Assembly: GCA_030374765.1 (NCBI GenBank)
Contig: JARGXX010000080.1
Span: 124,001 to 188,000 of the forward strand
Length of the DNA: 64,000 bases
Direction: 5' to 3'
Origin: Agarophyton chilense
Lineage: Eukaryota; Rhodophyta; Florideophyceae; Gracilariales; Gracilariaceae
Shown: piece by piece, positions 21,861 through 33,730 of the stretch
Layout: each line of letters starts with the position of its first letter
Numbering within the stretch: position 1 is the first letter of the stretch
Notes under the pieces: model-generated
What the model was told of the DNA's origin: nothing
What the model saw: only the letters and a program-made list of their open reading frames with translations
Databases searched by the model: none
Position numbers and translations under genes: made by a program

Positions 21861-24042
21861 CCTCGACTATCCTTTGTTCTTCGGAGGCGGACCGATAGGA
21901 AAGCGTCACAAGGGTCTAGAACTGAGTGACAGGAGTGCCCAGGATATATTTTCTGCTCGACGAACACCATAAACTACTGCTGGTCGCCCAGTAAAAGCCG
22001 TAGTCTACAAAGAAAGCTATAATGGGCGGGCGGCATCTGTTCATCACAGTAATAACCGACTGATTCAGGCTTTGAAGTTTACTCTTGTGCCAAAGACAGT
22101 GTACAAAATGTTCAGAAGCCCCAAAGAACGTGTAGGATTCCACCAAGCATTTGAAAAACCACCAAAACCTGGAGATGTAATTAGTGCTGACTTTACTGAC
22201 GGAACATATCTTTCAAATTTGAAAGTTTGGGAGATGCTTGCGGGTGTAGATCGGACTACATCACCTGAATCTAAAGATTCTGGCTGGTTCTTATCTCGCT
22301 CGTTCGAACTTACATCGTTTACGACAAACAATTCGATCCGGGCTGTTGCAGACAACTTCGAAATAAACATGAAGGCCCTTGCTAAGATAGTACGAGTAAT
22401 GAAAACAGGTAATTGTGGAACAACGTTTCCTGACGACCACGCCGAAGCAGCCATACATGTAGAAATGATTATGAAATCTGTATGCCATACTCTGAATATG
22501 AGATTATCATCGACGCCAGGACATAATGACTTTGAGGAGGCGAAAAAAAATCCTTTCTCCTAGTCTACTGGGCTTAGTTCTAAAACACGAAATGAGCTCA
22601 TTGCTGTTAAGAGCAGAATCGGACGATCTCTTGCTACGTTCACGGGCAAGCCACAGGTCTTTCAGAAAATTCTAAAATTTCAGGTAGACGTCCATAGTTG
22701 TGCAGTTATTCTGGAGGACAATAGCGCTGAGCACTTAACACCTGAGCAACAGCTGGAGAGTGCCACAAAAATTCTGCGAGAGTCTTTCTACAAAAGATCG
22801 TTAGACTCATGGGTTATGTAACAACTAGTGAGCACTGCTGGTATGAAGGAAGGCACCTTCAATGAAATCCATGTTTTCAAATCATTACTGTCTACTTTTG
22901 AAAACCACTGCGCTCAACATTGGAGTTCGGAGAGGGTGAGCGCGGAAAGAGTTCAGTACAGAGTCGATTACATTCGAACAGTCGGTCTTTTATCCTCTAG
23001 ATCAGATGCCATGATTTCTGATAGTTTTGAGGCATTAATGGCATTCGCTGATTCTCAAGGTGAGAGGCATGTATATGTCGTGGAGATAAAATCAATGACT
23101 GGTTCGCAGACCGTTGAGGCACCAAGTAAGGTTCGAAGCAGCTATGTTGCCATTACAATAGCAAAGGGAGTCGTTTCGAGTCATGGCGCTCCGGAGATGT
23201 TTTAAACTATAGTTCCTTTTGTTTATTACAGTGTGCAGTGTCTTCATCATTTCATATGTGTCAAAATAGACAATTTATGCTTTGTTGTTGCTAAAAGAAC
23301 CAATTGTGGTATAGCAGAAATTTTACATATCGCAATCATTCAAATTATATATTCGATAATTAATGAATACAGTTACGTCCTGGAAACCATATGCGTTGGA
23401 GCTTTTAACTAGGTGGGAAATAATGCTACGAATATCCTGACAGAATACAATATTATGTTGCATTCATCGCATGCTACTGATCTGCATTCTTATGAAACAT
23501 ATTACAATATGTGTCGCGCATACAAGGAATTTGCGAGTTGAAACAGGACCTTCCCGCCTGCGAGAATGATTCGGCCGCTAGTGCTTGTATATTGGAACCA
23601 TTTTAAAGATGGAGTAGGTGAGTTCAGTAGAACAGTAAGATCGATTTGTTATAAGAACTCTTCTGAGAATTCCATCGTCAGCATTCTAGGAAGGATTCTG
23701 TGGGCTCATGTTAACGAGACGGCAGTTTCTCAGAGACTCTCTCGAGAAAAGAGTAGAGAGGAACTGCCGGATGCATGGAAAGATGTAAAAAATAGAAAAG
23801 GATATCGTGAGCTCCGTCATTATTTGTCTGGATGTGCGTCTTTTGGAGATTACGCTCGGCAACTTGCAAAGGAATACCGAAAACTAGTAAGGACGGAAAG
23901 CTCAAGGGAGGACACTTGTGAAAGTTGGAACTTTGCACAAAATGCTGAGGGTGATTCGTTACAATTGGTTGATGTAGATTTCGTTTTAAGCGAAACGTTT
24001 TCCACAACTAAAACAGACCAGCGAAGTCAAGAAGGCATCTGA
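21861..24042 (+). pseudogene. Element X gene, 3' part, with PD-(D/E)XK-like segment
   Basis: Reading resumes in phase with the codon cut at 4392 (RT-LDYPLFFGGG). One frame runs from 21861 to 24042, over 700 codons, broken only by in-frame stops (21970 TAA, 22561 TAG, 22819 TAA, 23203 TAA, 23410 TAG, 23539 TGA). Notable stretches are SLVPK-like FTLVPKTVYKMF, PGDVISADFTDGTYL, and near 22990-23100 SSRSDAMIS followed by VYVVEIKSMTG. The latter spacing of Asp to E-x-K resembles PD-(D/E)XK nucleases of the lambda-exonuclease/YqaJ type; a later FVYYSVQCLHHF fits the same fold. Function is inferred only. With its inverted-repeat bounds the gene probably served mobility. Confidence 0.5.
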
Positions 24043-24077
24043 TACAATTAGTCACTAACAAAAAAGTGAAGAGAAAC

Positions 24078-24215
24078 AACTTGTATTGTTCCACATGCTC
24101 CCACAGTCACATTATAAGAAAGAATGGGAAAGATTTTAGAAAAAAAGGAGAATCAATACAGAGGCAATGGCGCTCGTTTTGCAAGCAATCAATACTTTCA
24201 CGTTGTTCGGAACGT
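24078..24215 (+). pseudogene. Cys-rich tail after the element X gene
   Basis: In a third frame just beyond the main stop, YCSTCSHSHIIRKNGKDF is followed by basic residues and two further Cys (FCKQSI, LSRC). This resembles a small C-terminal zinc-binding module of the kind found at the end of some transposases. It could be the true C-terminus after a frameshift, or chance. Confidence 0.3.
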
Positions 24216-24694
24216 TGACACTCACAAAGAGTGATATTAAAGGCAGAAATATCTGCTTCAGAGCTTCAAGAGCTTAAAAACGTGCAGGCTATATGAATCC
24301 ACTGTGGTACCTCGTGGCTGCTATTGAGATGAGAAAAACTCAGTTCTGTCAGAGGTGTGTGTGGACGGTGTGCGATGTAGTCTTGGGGTTGTCTGCAGTC
24401 GAATTAATCTTTCGGTAGGGAGGTAGCCTCTCGGGCACAGAGGCAGATTCTTCGGGAGCATTAAAACTAAGTCATTGCATAGACTTAGAAAAAAGCTTGT
24501 TCTGAACTATGAAACCAGGTTTTTAAACTCAAACGCTGGTGTGTAAATTGGTGGCACCTGAGACGATGATACTGTTGTCGATGATACTTAACAGGCTCTG
24601 TTTGGTGTATATTCAAGCGATGCATCTTTTAATGAAGCGGCAAGTGTAAGAGAGTGGAATGGATACAGCTACTCTTGGTATGCTTGGGTGCAGA
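24216..24694. other. Trailer region of element X
   Basis: Between the Cys-rich tail and the right inverted repeat I see no convincing reading frame. It presumably held the 3' untranslated region of the element X gene. Confidence 0.3.
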
Positions 24695-24850
24695 ATCTGG
24701 TCCTGAAAAGTGAGCCCCGGTGAGGCCGCCCTGTCTCACGGTGGGCTCACCTTCGGAATGGAAGTCTCACCTTGTGATGGGGCGACGGTGCCAAGACCGG
24801 GTGGTATGAGACCACTGCACCCAGATTCACCCAAAAATTTGGTAAGGAAT
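24695..24850 (-). repeat. Right inverted repeat of element X
   Basis: The reverse complement matches 2565-2735. GGTGAG/CTCACC motifs recur at least six times. Just outside, GGCCAAT and ATTGGCC form a 7-bp hairpin around 24887-24909. No clear target duplication was found by eye. Confidence 0.75.
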
Positions 24851-27170
24851 ATTCTCAGCCTGATGGCATGAGGACATAAGACCATTGGCCAATACGAGGT
24901 CAATTGGCCCCATATGAGGCCATAATTTCAAGATTGGTGGACTTCGTAGGCTTCATTAGTATTGCCAACTTTTTGTGCCTAGATGTTTTCAACACTCTTT
25001 TCTTCTCCGAAATCGACCTCTTTCACATCCGAAGATGTTCCAAACCTTGCAAACAACCTCATATTTTCTTTGTTTTGTCACAATTCATGTACAATGTCAC
25101 TGATCACATATTCTCGACATATGGTCTGAAAAAACAGAAACACACGTGCACGCCTGAAACAAAATAACAGCGACTGTACACGGTTTCGAAACACAATAAA
25201 ACACAAAATTTGTAAGCGCAGGTGTGACAAAGGCCAAAAATGTTGTCAAAAAATGGTCAAAACAACTATGTCACAATTACCTCTAAACTTTTTATGGAGA
25301 AAAGCTGTGGACTCCAAAAAATTTGCTATGTCAGATCTTGTGATCATTTCACAGCTTGTGAGTATGTTAAAGAAGCCATTCTACTCTATCCGGATAATAA
25401 TGATTCCGACATCACACATGAAGTTCCAAACGATAGCAAGCAGCCCACGTTCACGGATGAAGATGACAGTCGCAATATCACTCTTTCGATATTTCCTACT
25501 GATACAAACAGTGACAAACGAGAAATGTTAGTGGAAGGTTACTCGATAGAATGAGCAAAAAAGATGTCTTTTTATCTCTGAATGTTTCAGTCTAAATGTA
25601 TCTATAGAAATTCACGGAAACGGAGAAAGATTCTATTCTGACTATACACGTTTCCATGGGACTCTTTTTGTATGAAATTATTATATGGAGGTTTCCTGTT
25701 GTATATTTGAGAAAAATTGTTGAACCGACAAACGAGAAATCAAAATATGTAGTTCTACATCAAATTATAAAGATGAAATGATGAGGTCAGTCGGTATGAT
25801 GTTATTAATAAGCAGTTTTCTATATTCCAATCATACATCATTATTGTTTGAAGAAACTTCTTCAAAGTTCATTGCCTCTCAACTCATCAAAATTTTTTCA
25901 GGCTATAGGTTTGAATATTTGAGATAATTCATCTTCTTCAGAGACTGTGAAAACGATCAGAATGGAACCGAGGCCAGATGGTTTTGCGTTTCAGACTTTT
26001 TAAAATAAATAAAGGACAATTAAAAAAACTTTTTTATACTCTCTCTCGCACTTTCTGTGGGGATGAAATCATGCAAATGACGTACTGGTTGGGCGAGAAT
26101 TGGAGTGGAATTAGACCTCTCTACTAAATCACTCTTCATAGAAAGCCCGGAAATGGTTGTTATTGAAAACAACTTGTTGCAAAAAGAGTGGAATTCTTCT
26201 CACAATCAAAATAATCATGAGATCTTCCGAAACAAATTGCCAGACTTTTGAATCTGAAAAACCAAATGGAACAGCAGTTTTTGTGGTTAAAGGCCAGAAG
26301 AACAAGTGACAAGAAGAAGTTAGGATCTTCCTCTCTTGGTGTAGCACACCAATGCAGCCTCTTGGTGAATGCACGGCGAAGCCGGAGTGTAAGTCGGAGT
26401 CAAACCGGTATGCCAAGCGAGGAGATAGAATGGGAAAGGCTCTGTCCTAACGTATGGTGCAAAAGGAGTAGTCAGCCACGAGAATGAGAGAAATGAAAGA
26501 GTTTTCACCCAGTGAAGCAAAAGGGGCGGTGGGCACATAATCCAAGGAAAAGGAATAGAAGCCATCCTATACATGGGCAAGAACATGGCAAAAAATGAAT
26601 AACAGACGCAAAAGGCAGTAGTAGTTTTTTGAATACGCGATCTAGGTAAATCTACCGCAGATAAAACGGCGTTAACTTTGGAGAGAGTAGTGGCACGGAA
26701 AATCGAAAAAGACTTAGAACACAAAACCTGGTTGGAAAAGATTTACTGAGGGGGAACGCGAGATCGCCAAGCCACTATATAGTGTAGAATAATACGATAA
26801 ACTTTCTAACTTAATAGAAATAATGCAAATGAAAGAAATAAACTTACCAGTGTTATCAGTAGGCCAAACAAGTACCGACAAAGACTGGGTCTTTTCGATT
26901 ACCAATTAGTCTTTTCGAAACTGTAGGACACCACTGGGCCTGTATGGCTATCGAAAGAGTTTTGCGACGACACTACGATATAAAAAGAGACAGGATCTGA
27001 TTGCAGGACCTTCACAAGGAAGGTGTCACTGCCAAATCCTTTTTGCAATGACAACATTGGTTTTTGTGCCCAGAACACCAGTTCATTGCAGCAATCACAC
27101 CATGAGTAGTTACAAGTATCTGTTGGAAGGCCTAAATAGACTTGACCGCCCTGCATCCCTACAAGAGAAA
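24851..27170. other. AT-rich stretch, no recognised gene
   Basis: Open pieces exist on the plus strand (for example 24904-25167, 25240-25554 and 26248-26487), but none shows a family motif. 25240-25554 (104 codons, from a non-ATG start) has the most protein-like composition. I treat the region as decayed sequence rather than genes. Confidence 0.35.
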
Positions 27171-27239
27171 GTACTGGTAGCTCAATCGTTTTAACAGGTT
27201 ATGGGGCCATCATCCCTATGGTTGCGGGGTCGAATCCCG

Positions 27240-29480
27240 ATTTGCGATGGCAAACTAAGAGATTTTACAGGTGTACAGCAGTGGAGAGATGTTCAGGGGA
27301 GACGCAAAAGCTTTGTAGTCCTTTGCTTCAAGCATACCGCATAAACCATCCTTTGTGAAAAATCAGTTCGGTGACTTGCCTTTGTCCTCATTGGAGAAGT
27401 CGATACTATAACCAGTTTACAGGGAATTCCTTTGAATCGAGGCTACTATGGAATTGGAGTGGTTCAGTTTGAGCGGGCGTATGCTTTTAAAAGTTCGAGG
27501 AGCGCAGGTGAGGACAGTTGTGAACCATGTTTCAGAGTGCAATCGTTCAATTGCAGCTGTTTTGATGAGCTTCTACATTCCGAGATGCAATTTTTGGAGC
27601 GGTTCGAAAGTGAAAATTCTGTAGGGGGTGACGCCTGGAATCCAGTTAAGAGTGTGATACTGTTCCAAGAACGATGGAAACTGAGAGAGAGACTGGGACT
27701 TCAGAAGATTTTTCGCCTTGTTCTTGCATTCTATAGATTGATTTGGACGGTGTTGGAAAGAGTCCTGTTAGGCTTTGAGAATTAGGGAAGAATTTGTTCC
27801 CCAGATATTGCGTGTATGAAAAGCTTAGTGTAGGTATGCAGAGGACGGTGTAGCGAGATGAAAGAGTCTCACTGTATGAGACATCGATGGCATGGGCGTT
27901 CGCTGAGGGGGCCATGGAAAACGGATAGAAGGTTTTTTGCCTCTAGAATATCTGCATAGTAACTGGCTAGAATGTGGTGACAGACGCGAACCGTTCCATC
28001 ACCTGAAGTGAGTTTTATCCCAGACTTCCAAAGTTCGAGAATAGGCTTTTGAAGGAGGTCAAGGGAGTGGTGCAGGAGTTTCAATCTCGGCTCTCTTAGC
28101 GAGGCGCTAGGTAGAGAGTGCATACGGTCCAGAGTTCAGCCAGCTGGCTGTTCTTCTATATTTATGGGTATATACGCCATAATGGTGAGATCTTCAGAGA
28201 TAAACTTCTGACGAAGAGGTTGACAGAGAATTAAAAGGGTCATTTGAAGAGGGTAGGACGTGTCAGATGTTTTCTTCAAAAAGGTAGACGATTTTATAGG
28301 TATGGAGCTGAAATAAACCTAACAAGGAATCAATCCCACTATCTTCAAGGGTGTGCTACATATCTTCAGTGTCCAAGGAGGACATAACCAGATCCTTATG
28401 ATGATGGGAGACGTCTCTTGAGAAGCGGTCAGACATGGGGTGAGAGAATACTGCGGGGGGTACGCGGTGAACCTATGATATGGGATAAATGTAGGTATTC
28501 TGGGTGTTACATAGATGAAGCTGTTGGAGGAGTACTTTCAGTGGGTCTTTTGTGTAGTGGGTGGCACGAAACGTACTGCGTTGCGGAGTAATGCAGCGCT
28601 TCTCGAAACCATTTTCAGTGACATGTCGTTCAAAGATGGAGTGTTTGAGCTCCGGGCAAAAAGTTGAAGAGGTAATTGTTTCATTGAAACGTGTTTAGAA
28701 GAGGCGAGGGTTACGAAGAAGGGTGATATGCTCGTCAGCGACCTTGTGACCAATGTTTGATGCCATGGATACAAAACACACCACTAGATAATTCAAATGA
28801 AGTTCCTGGAGCGAAGTCTCAGACGAAGGCTGTGAGGATGGCGGAATACAAAGCAAGGACGGTGGTGTGCGGGGATGTAGAGTGCCAGCATCATTTGGAA
28901 AAAGTGGCGTCTGGACAGGCATGGCAGAGGTAGAATCCAGTACGATGTTCGAGAGAGGCGCATTCTCAGTATGCTGCGATTAGACTGAAGGGGAATGTGC
29001 ACAAAATGGGATGTAGGTTGAGTGGGGGCGTTTCGAGCCGCGCAAAGGAGGTTCAGAGGCACCAGGTTGGCTGAGAGAGGAAGCGCGCTTATATTGGAAG
29101 TTGGCAATGTGCTGGCGAAGGGAGAGTATGCCTTTCGCTCGGTACGGGCAGGGCGGTGTGCCGCAGCGGCACATAATGGGAGTCCGCATTGCATAAAAAG
29201 AGAGACAGGGGTGAGCTGAAGGATAAAAAGGGGAGTTAGTGCGGAAGAAGGTTGTGGTACGAAAAACGTATGTGCGCCAGTAAGGGGTGCGTGGCGGCTA
29301 GCCCGGGATGTGGAAGGGGGCATAAATGCATTCTATGCCAATTGCAGGGCATTCCAACTACAAGTAAAATACATTTTGAATATCTGGAACATGTTGAACG
29401 TGTGCATCTGTCGGGCGGGGTGGGGGCGGAGGACGATGGATATGACTGCGCGGCGTTTGCGACGCACTGCAATCTGATAA
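27240..29480 (-). pseudogene. Plavaka/CACTA-like transposase remnant
   Basis: Minus-strand fragments in several frames follow the order of Plavaka-type transposases. Near 29170-29080 is a Cys/His element (MCRCGTPPCPYRAKGILSLR then QH). At 28230-28180 there is LTIMAYIPINIEEQ. In the open piece 28123-27869 a run LLHHSLDLLQKPILELWKSG leads to SGDGTVRVCHHILASYYADI, then RPCHRCLI. The motif pattern (hydrophobic strand, 'P-dG-VR-C', tail Cys-x2-Cys) is what supports the call. Frames change often, so it is clearly dead; the outer limits are approximate and no terminal repeats were found. Confidence 0.45.
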
Positions 29481-31440
29481 TATAAATCGTCGCTACAACT
29501 GTGTATGTTGGTGCGGTGCATTTGATACGAAAAAGGTTTCGCAGGATAGAGCCATTTTACATAGCGTGAAAGCCTCGTACTACGAAGAGTATGGCATTAT
29601 GCGTATTACATGATTGTTCGTTTGGCGCGTTGCGTTGCGTTTCGGTTTTTGTGGCACACTTTAACACAACGTACGATAGTACTGTTGCGCGTGTAACGTA
29701 TTGTTACGACATGTTTGACTTTGCATTGAAAGGGACTGAAAGCCAGTTCGCCATGATGTCAGTGGATATCACACACTGACAAGAGCTATTGCGGGTGCAA
29801 GGAAAAAATTACAATGGAATATTGTACTGAGTGCAAAACAGAGCACGGAAGAGCGAGGGGAGGAAAGAGAGGGGACTGGCGAAGAGGATAATACAACTTG
29901 AGAAACGAGCACGGCAAAGTAGCACGCGGACTAGCGGGAAGACGATGAAAGTTTAGTGCAAGAGGGCGGGAGCAGAATGATCACTGATGAAGAAACGCCT
30001 GGAAGGGAAGGGGGCACACAGCGAGAGCATGGATACGGAGGGTGGCAAGACAGAAGGAAGTAAGGACAGGTAGGCAGCGTTAGCAATAGAACAATGAAAC
30101 AATACGGTATACAGTCGCAGAGAATAGAGACCCAAGGGGCAGGGGTAATAGAAAGACCAGAGAATGAGTATAAAAGGAGAGAGAGAAGGAGGAACGAGAG
30201 AGATCCCAAGGGGGGAAAAAGAAAAAAAGACGAATAAAAGGGTCCTGCAGACGATGATTCTTCGGCTTAAGCCGACACTGTTCCACGCAGTAGATACATC
30301 ATGGCGCTGACATCGGCGGATGCGACAATTGTAAAATACCCTTACTCCATTCCCATGCTGGAGATGAGAGTTGATAGTGGAGAAAGGTACACTTGGTATG
30401 TGAAATTACCGTTCAGGTGTTGCGAATAACATATTAACTTCTATTTACCGGTGAAATTTTGTTTACGTTCAGTTGTTCAAATGGGTTGTTCTATTTGTAT
30501 GTTTGCTTTTGTGCCGGACTAAAGGGACATCCAGTTTTGCAGCTACTGACTGTGGAATTTTGTCTATATATGTTTCCATCATAGGTAAAGAGAGAGTTGA
30601 GGCGTACCGTATTTGTGGAAATGCGGTGGAGGTGCATACATATGGCTCTTCTACGTATCTGGCCTGACGACTTGAGTTACTAACATGTGTGTTTGAATGT
30701 ATTCTTTTCGTTTGAAGCTCTCTGATGATGGATATGATAGGCGGGACTCGGTGTGGAGGGTCTGGGTGTTGGTTGTTGTGTTGGTGGGTGGAAAAGCGTG
30801 GTATGTATATAGAACCGCTTTATATTGAAGTGGATAGAGTACTAACGTTTGCATTTTATTATGTTGTAATCGTGCGTGATGAATCTCAGGGTGGTTGGGA
30901 GAGGTTGGGGTCGGTGACGACAGTGAGGGTGTGAGTTGATGTGTTGCTGTGTGTAAAAGCGTGGTTTGTATTTGGTGGAAGATGCGAGACTGAAGTGAAC
31001 GAAGTACTAACTTTTGCGTGTCATTGTATGCTTTGCGTTTGTGAATTCTATCAGGGAGAATGCTTTTGGTTCAGTTAGTGTGGACGGTGTGGGTTGTGGT
31101 TTGTTATATGATTGTGTTCGGATGTTTGTTATGTATACATTCAATTATTATAGGTTCAACTAAAGGGAGTATCGACATATGTGTTACTGTTTTTTATTTG
31201 GATATGCCACTTTTTACGAGATGTGTTGCGTTTTAGGTTATCTGCGAAAACAAAACACATCATCACGATCTCTTTCTTTCTTCTCTATTGAGAGGGCTGA
31301 TAAACGGCAAATCTATTAGATGATGACGGTGGTGGGCGGCATGGAGGACCCATACCGCCCCGCACCGCGCCGTCAAGTAATGGGTTCGAACGGTTCCCAT
31401 GCTACCGAGGAGTAGGTAGTGCACTAGATTGAAATGACTA
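29481..31440. other. Non-coding stretch with a degenerate tandem repeat
   Basis: No gene is recognised. A purine-rich segment spans about 29830-30260. A ~164-bp tandem repeat occupies about 30676-31120. Confidence 0.4.
30676..31120 (+). repeat. Degenerate ~164-bp tandem repeat
   Basis: Three units begin tactaacatg (30676), tactaacgttt (30839) and tactaactttt (31004). The first two also share AAAAGCGTGGT.TGTAT about 115 bp into the unit. Identity is modest, so this is an old array. Confidence 0.55.
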
Positions 31441-31778
31441 GTAACCTGCACCAAATTGAAAGTAGTGCAGTTTTGAGTTCATCACGAAACTAGCGTGAGC
31501 GGAAAGATGAGCAGTTCGAACTGCAACGCGAAACTAGCACGTCTGAAAAGCGTACCAGTAACTACTAGCAAGAGAGAACTAGCGCGGTTGAAACCCGTCC
31601 TGTAAGTACTAAACCGAGAGAACTGGCGCTCTTGCAAAACGTAGCAGGAAGTACTACCACGAGAGAGCTAGCGCGCTTGAAAAATGTGCCAGTAAATACA
31701 AACAAGAGAGAACTAGCGCTGTTGAAATGTATGCCAGTGGAGCCCGCGGCGAAGAGACTAGCGCGACTGGACTAATTT
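31440..31778 (+). repeat. 45-bp minisatellite
   Basis: The unit contains GAGAGAACTAGCGC and TTGAAAnnnGTnCCAGTAA. The GAGAGAACT anchor recurs at 31572, 31616, 31661, 31706 and 31751, with earlier diverged units near 31527 and 31482, giving seven units at 44-45 bp. Since 45 is a multiple of three, the last units also read as a repeating peptide (RELARLKNVPVNTNK, RELALLKCMPVEPAAK). Confidence 0.8.
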
Positions 31779-31779
31779 C

Positions 31780-33730
31780 TAGTTAATATTTAAGAAATAA
31801 ACTAGCGGACGCTCGGGAAAAACTAGGCACTTCGTACATGAAAATGCAGGGAATTCTACAAAAAATTAATTGCATGACCCTCTGGAAAAACTGGCGGAAC
31901 CTCGCCAAAAACTAGCATTTCGGAGACAATGACGTGGGCGCTGGGAGTCGTCGAACTCCCTGCACCACTACCCGCCCGCTAGTTTTCGAACGGGTCTTAA
32001 CCCATTTCTGTCCTAGGAACAGCTACTCGCCAATATGTTTAGAATTCAAGCCTCAATATATCGCAAGAGGCATCCCACGGTTCTGAAGACAGTACAAATC
32101 TTGATAAGTTAATGAATCTCACTCTTTGAGAAGTTCTGAACCTAGCCCGAGACGATCTACAACAAATCCTCAAGTTCATGAAGTCAGCTATAGAAATCGA
32201 TAGCAGTTTGCAGCCTCGATCTGTCCCGGAATCCAACTCATTCAAAGCAGCATCAATCGCCATATCTTGGTTATTTGAAGCCTACCATCAATTACATCCC
32301 CCGTCCGCTGCGCAGCGCGGCCATGCCCAAAATTTCACTACACGCCAAGCCACACACTCAGCTCAAAAAAGAATACCTGGTTTCCTTGCGCTACACTCTC
32401 AGCATCCAAAACCCCCACAGACTCGCAGCGCTTTCGGCCGCTCTGAAAACGAAGACGAAAAGCGTTCCAAGAAACGGAAGCAATTGATAATGCCTAAAAA
32501 CGTTTCCTTTGGACTCACATATTCTCACGACGCTGCTCTAAATCACTATCCGGGAGAGGGGATAACCTCTACCAATCTCAAGGTAGAGCAGCTAGTGGGA
32601 CCGGCGGTCTTCTCCCTACTCATGTCTTCCGAAACGGACAAACCAACTTTCTTGCAGAATCACTTCACCCACTGAAAGCGAACAGCCACCGGCCAGCCTT
32701 TGTAACCAGAGCTGAAGACGATCACTCTTGGTCGCATCGTACAACTGGATATACTTACCCACGACTCTACGAGGCACGCTGTAGAGCTCCAACCGTCCAT
32801 GGGAAGTCGTATTGCGACGTTTGTACGCCATTCTTCATGTGAAAGAAGCTCTGTCTACTGGAATGCAGAACGACCGAAGAGACGCTTGGAAAAAAGTAGT
32901 CCCTATATCGGAAAAAGATCCCCAATGAACAGTCAGGGCACACACCCTCGAGGAAAATGTAACAAGAATAATTTCGATGCGGAAGAAACGTGTCCCTGCG
33001 ATCAAAGCCATCCAGAACACCAGATCCATGCAGCGCCCAGCACTCCCGAATCGTTAACCAAGACAAACTGAACATGGTAAAATGAACAAGTATAACAATA
33101 CTGCGAAATGAGTAGAGACCATTGCTCTCATCCCTTATTCCCTGTACTACACTTGCGTTCGAACCTTCCTTTCTCATCTCTTGTCAACCAAGTCATACAC
33201 GCTCTTTCATATCTCTACGTCGGTCCCTCCATCAGAGATATCCTTACGAATACCAAGAATAGAAACAGATATCGGCCCCACACCACACACGCTACAGTAC
33301 ATCACATGCTGCTGCCCGCGCTAGAGTCTTACGGTCCTGCTCCAACATCTGAACCAAACCCGAACTACATATCCACACTTTCCAAGCATTTCGCAGAGAA
33401 CAGCAACCTGCACTTCAGAGATCCGCAGACAGCATTTGCTCGCGGTATCATCAAACAGATCGTTCTGAAACGTATTGCTCTACCTGATTCCAAAAGGCGT
33501 TTTAATACAAACGATTATCATCATTGGATATCCAGGCTTCCATGGAAGATTCAGAAGTTTTCTGTCCCGAAACGCACTCAGAATTTCAGCGCATACTAAA
33601 ATAAGAACTCTTTTGTGTCCCAAACGCATTCAAACGACGTTCAACTTAGCCGGATGCTTTTGTGCATAAGTCATCTTCTCGACTTGTGCTTTTTCTTGAA
33701 AGATTATAAAATTCGAAGTGGCTGAAGTGG
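31780..33730. other. Region upstream of the Helitron, unassigned open frames
   Basis: Two plus-strand frames stand out: 32178-32675 (165 codons from ATG, with basic RSKKRKQ) and 33108-33599 (163 codons). Neither matches a family I know. They could be Helitron 5' sequence or unrelated decay. The Helitron 5' end was not located. Confidence 0.3.

Noticed and set aside
22072..24042. Alternative genetic code to explain the in-frame stops
   Set aside because: All three stop codons occur as interruptions, and the host genes on the right use ordinary stops; pseudogene decay is the simpler account.
27175..27250. tRNA-like sequence with TAGCTCAATCG (A box), a plausible anticodon stem and GGGTCGAATCCC (B box)
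   Set aside because: No acceptor stem can be formed with the flanks and the D-stem does not pair, so it is not a functional tRNA; at most a SINE head or tRNA pseudogene.
28793..29323. Minus-strand 176-codon frame
   Set aside because: The neighbouring frames carry the Cys/His element and Plavaka-like blocks, so this longer frame is probably a shadow.
31320..31425. Possible tRNA-like segment on the minus strand with GTTCGAACCC
   Set aside because: The box spacing is wrong and no cloverleaf stems form; resemblance to the LTR tRNA-like stretch is too weak to call.
31440..31778. CRISPR-like array
   Set aside because: Units are contiguous 45-bp minisatellite copies without separate unique spacers, in a eukaryotic setting.
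32178..33599. Extra Helitron genes upstream of the zinc finger
   Set aside because: The frames are open but show no motif known from Helitrons; kept only as unassigned sequence.
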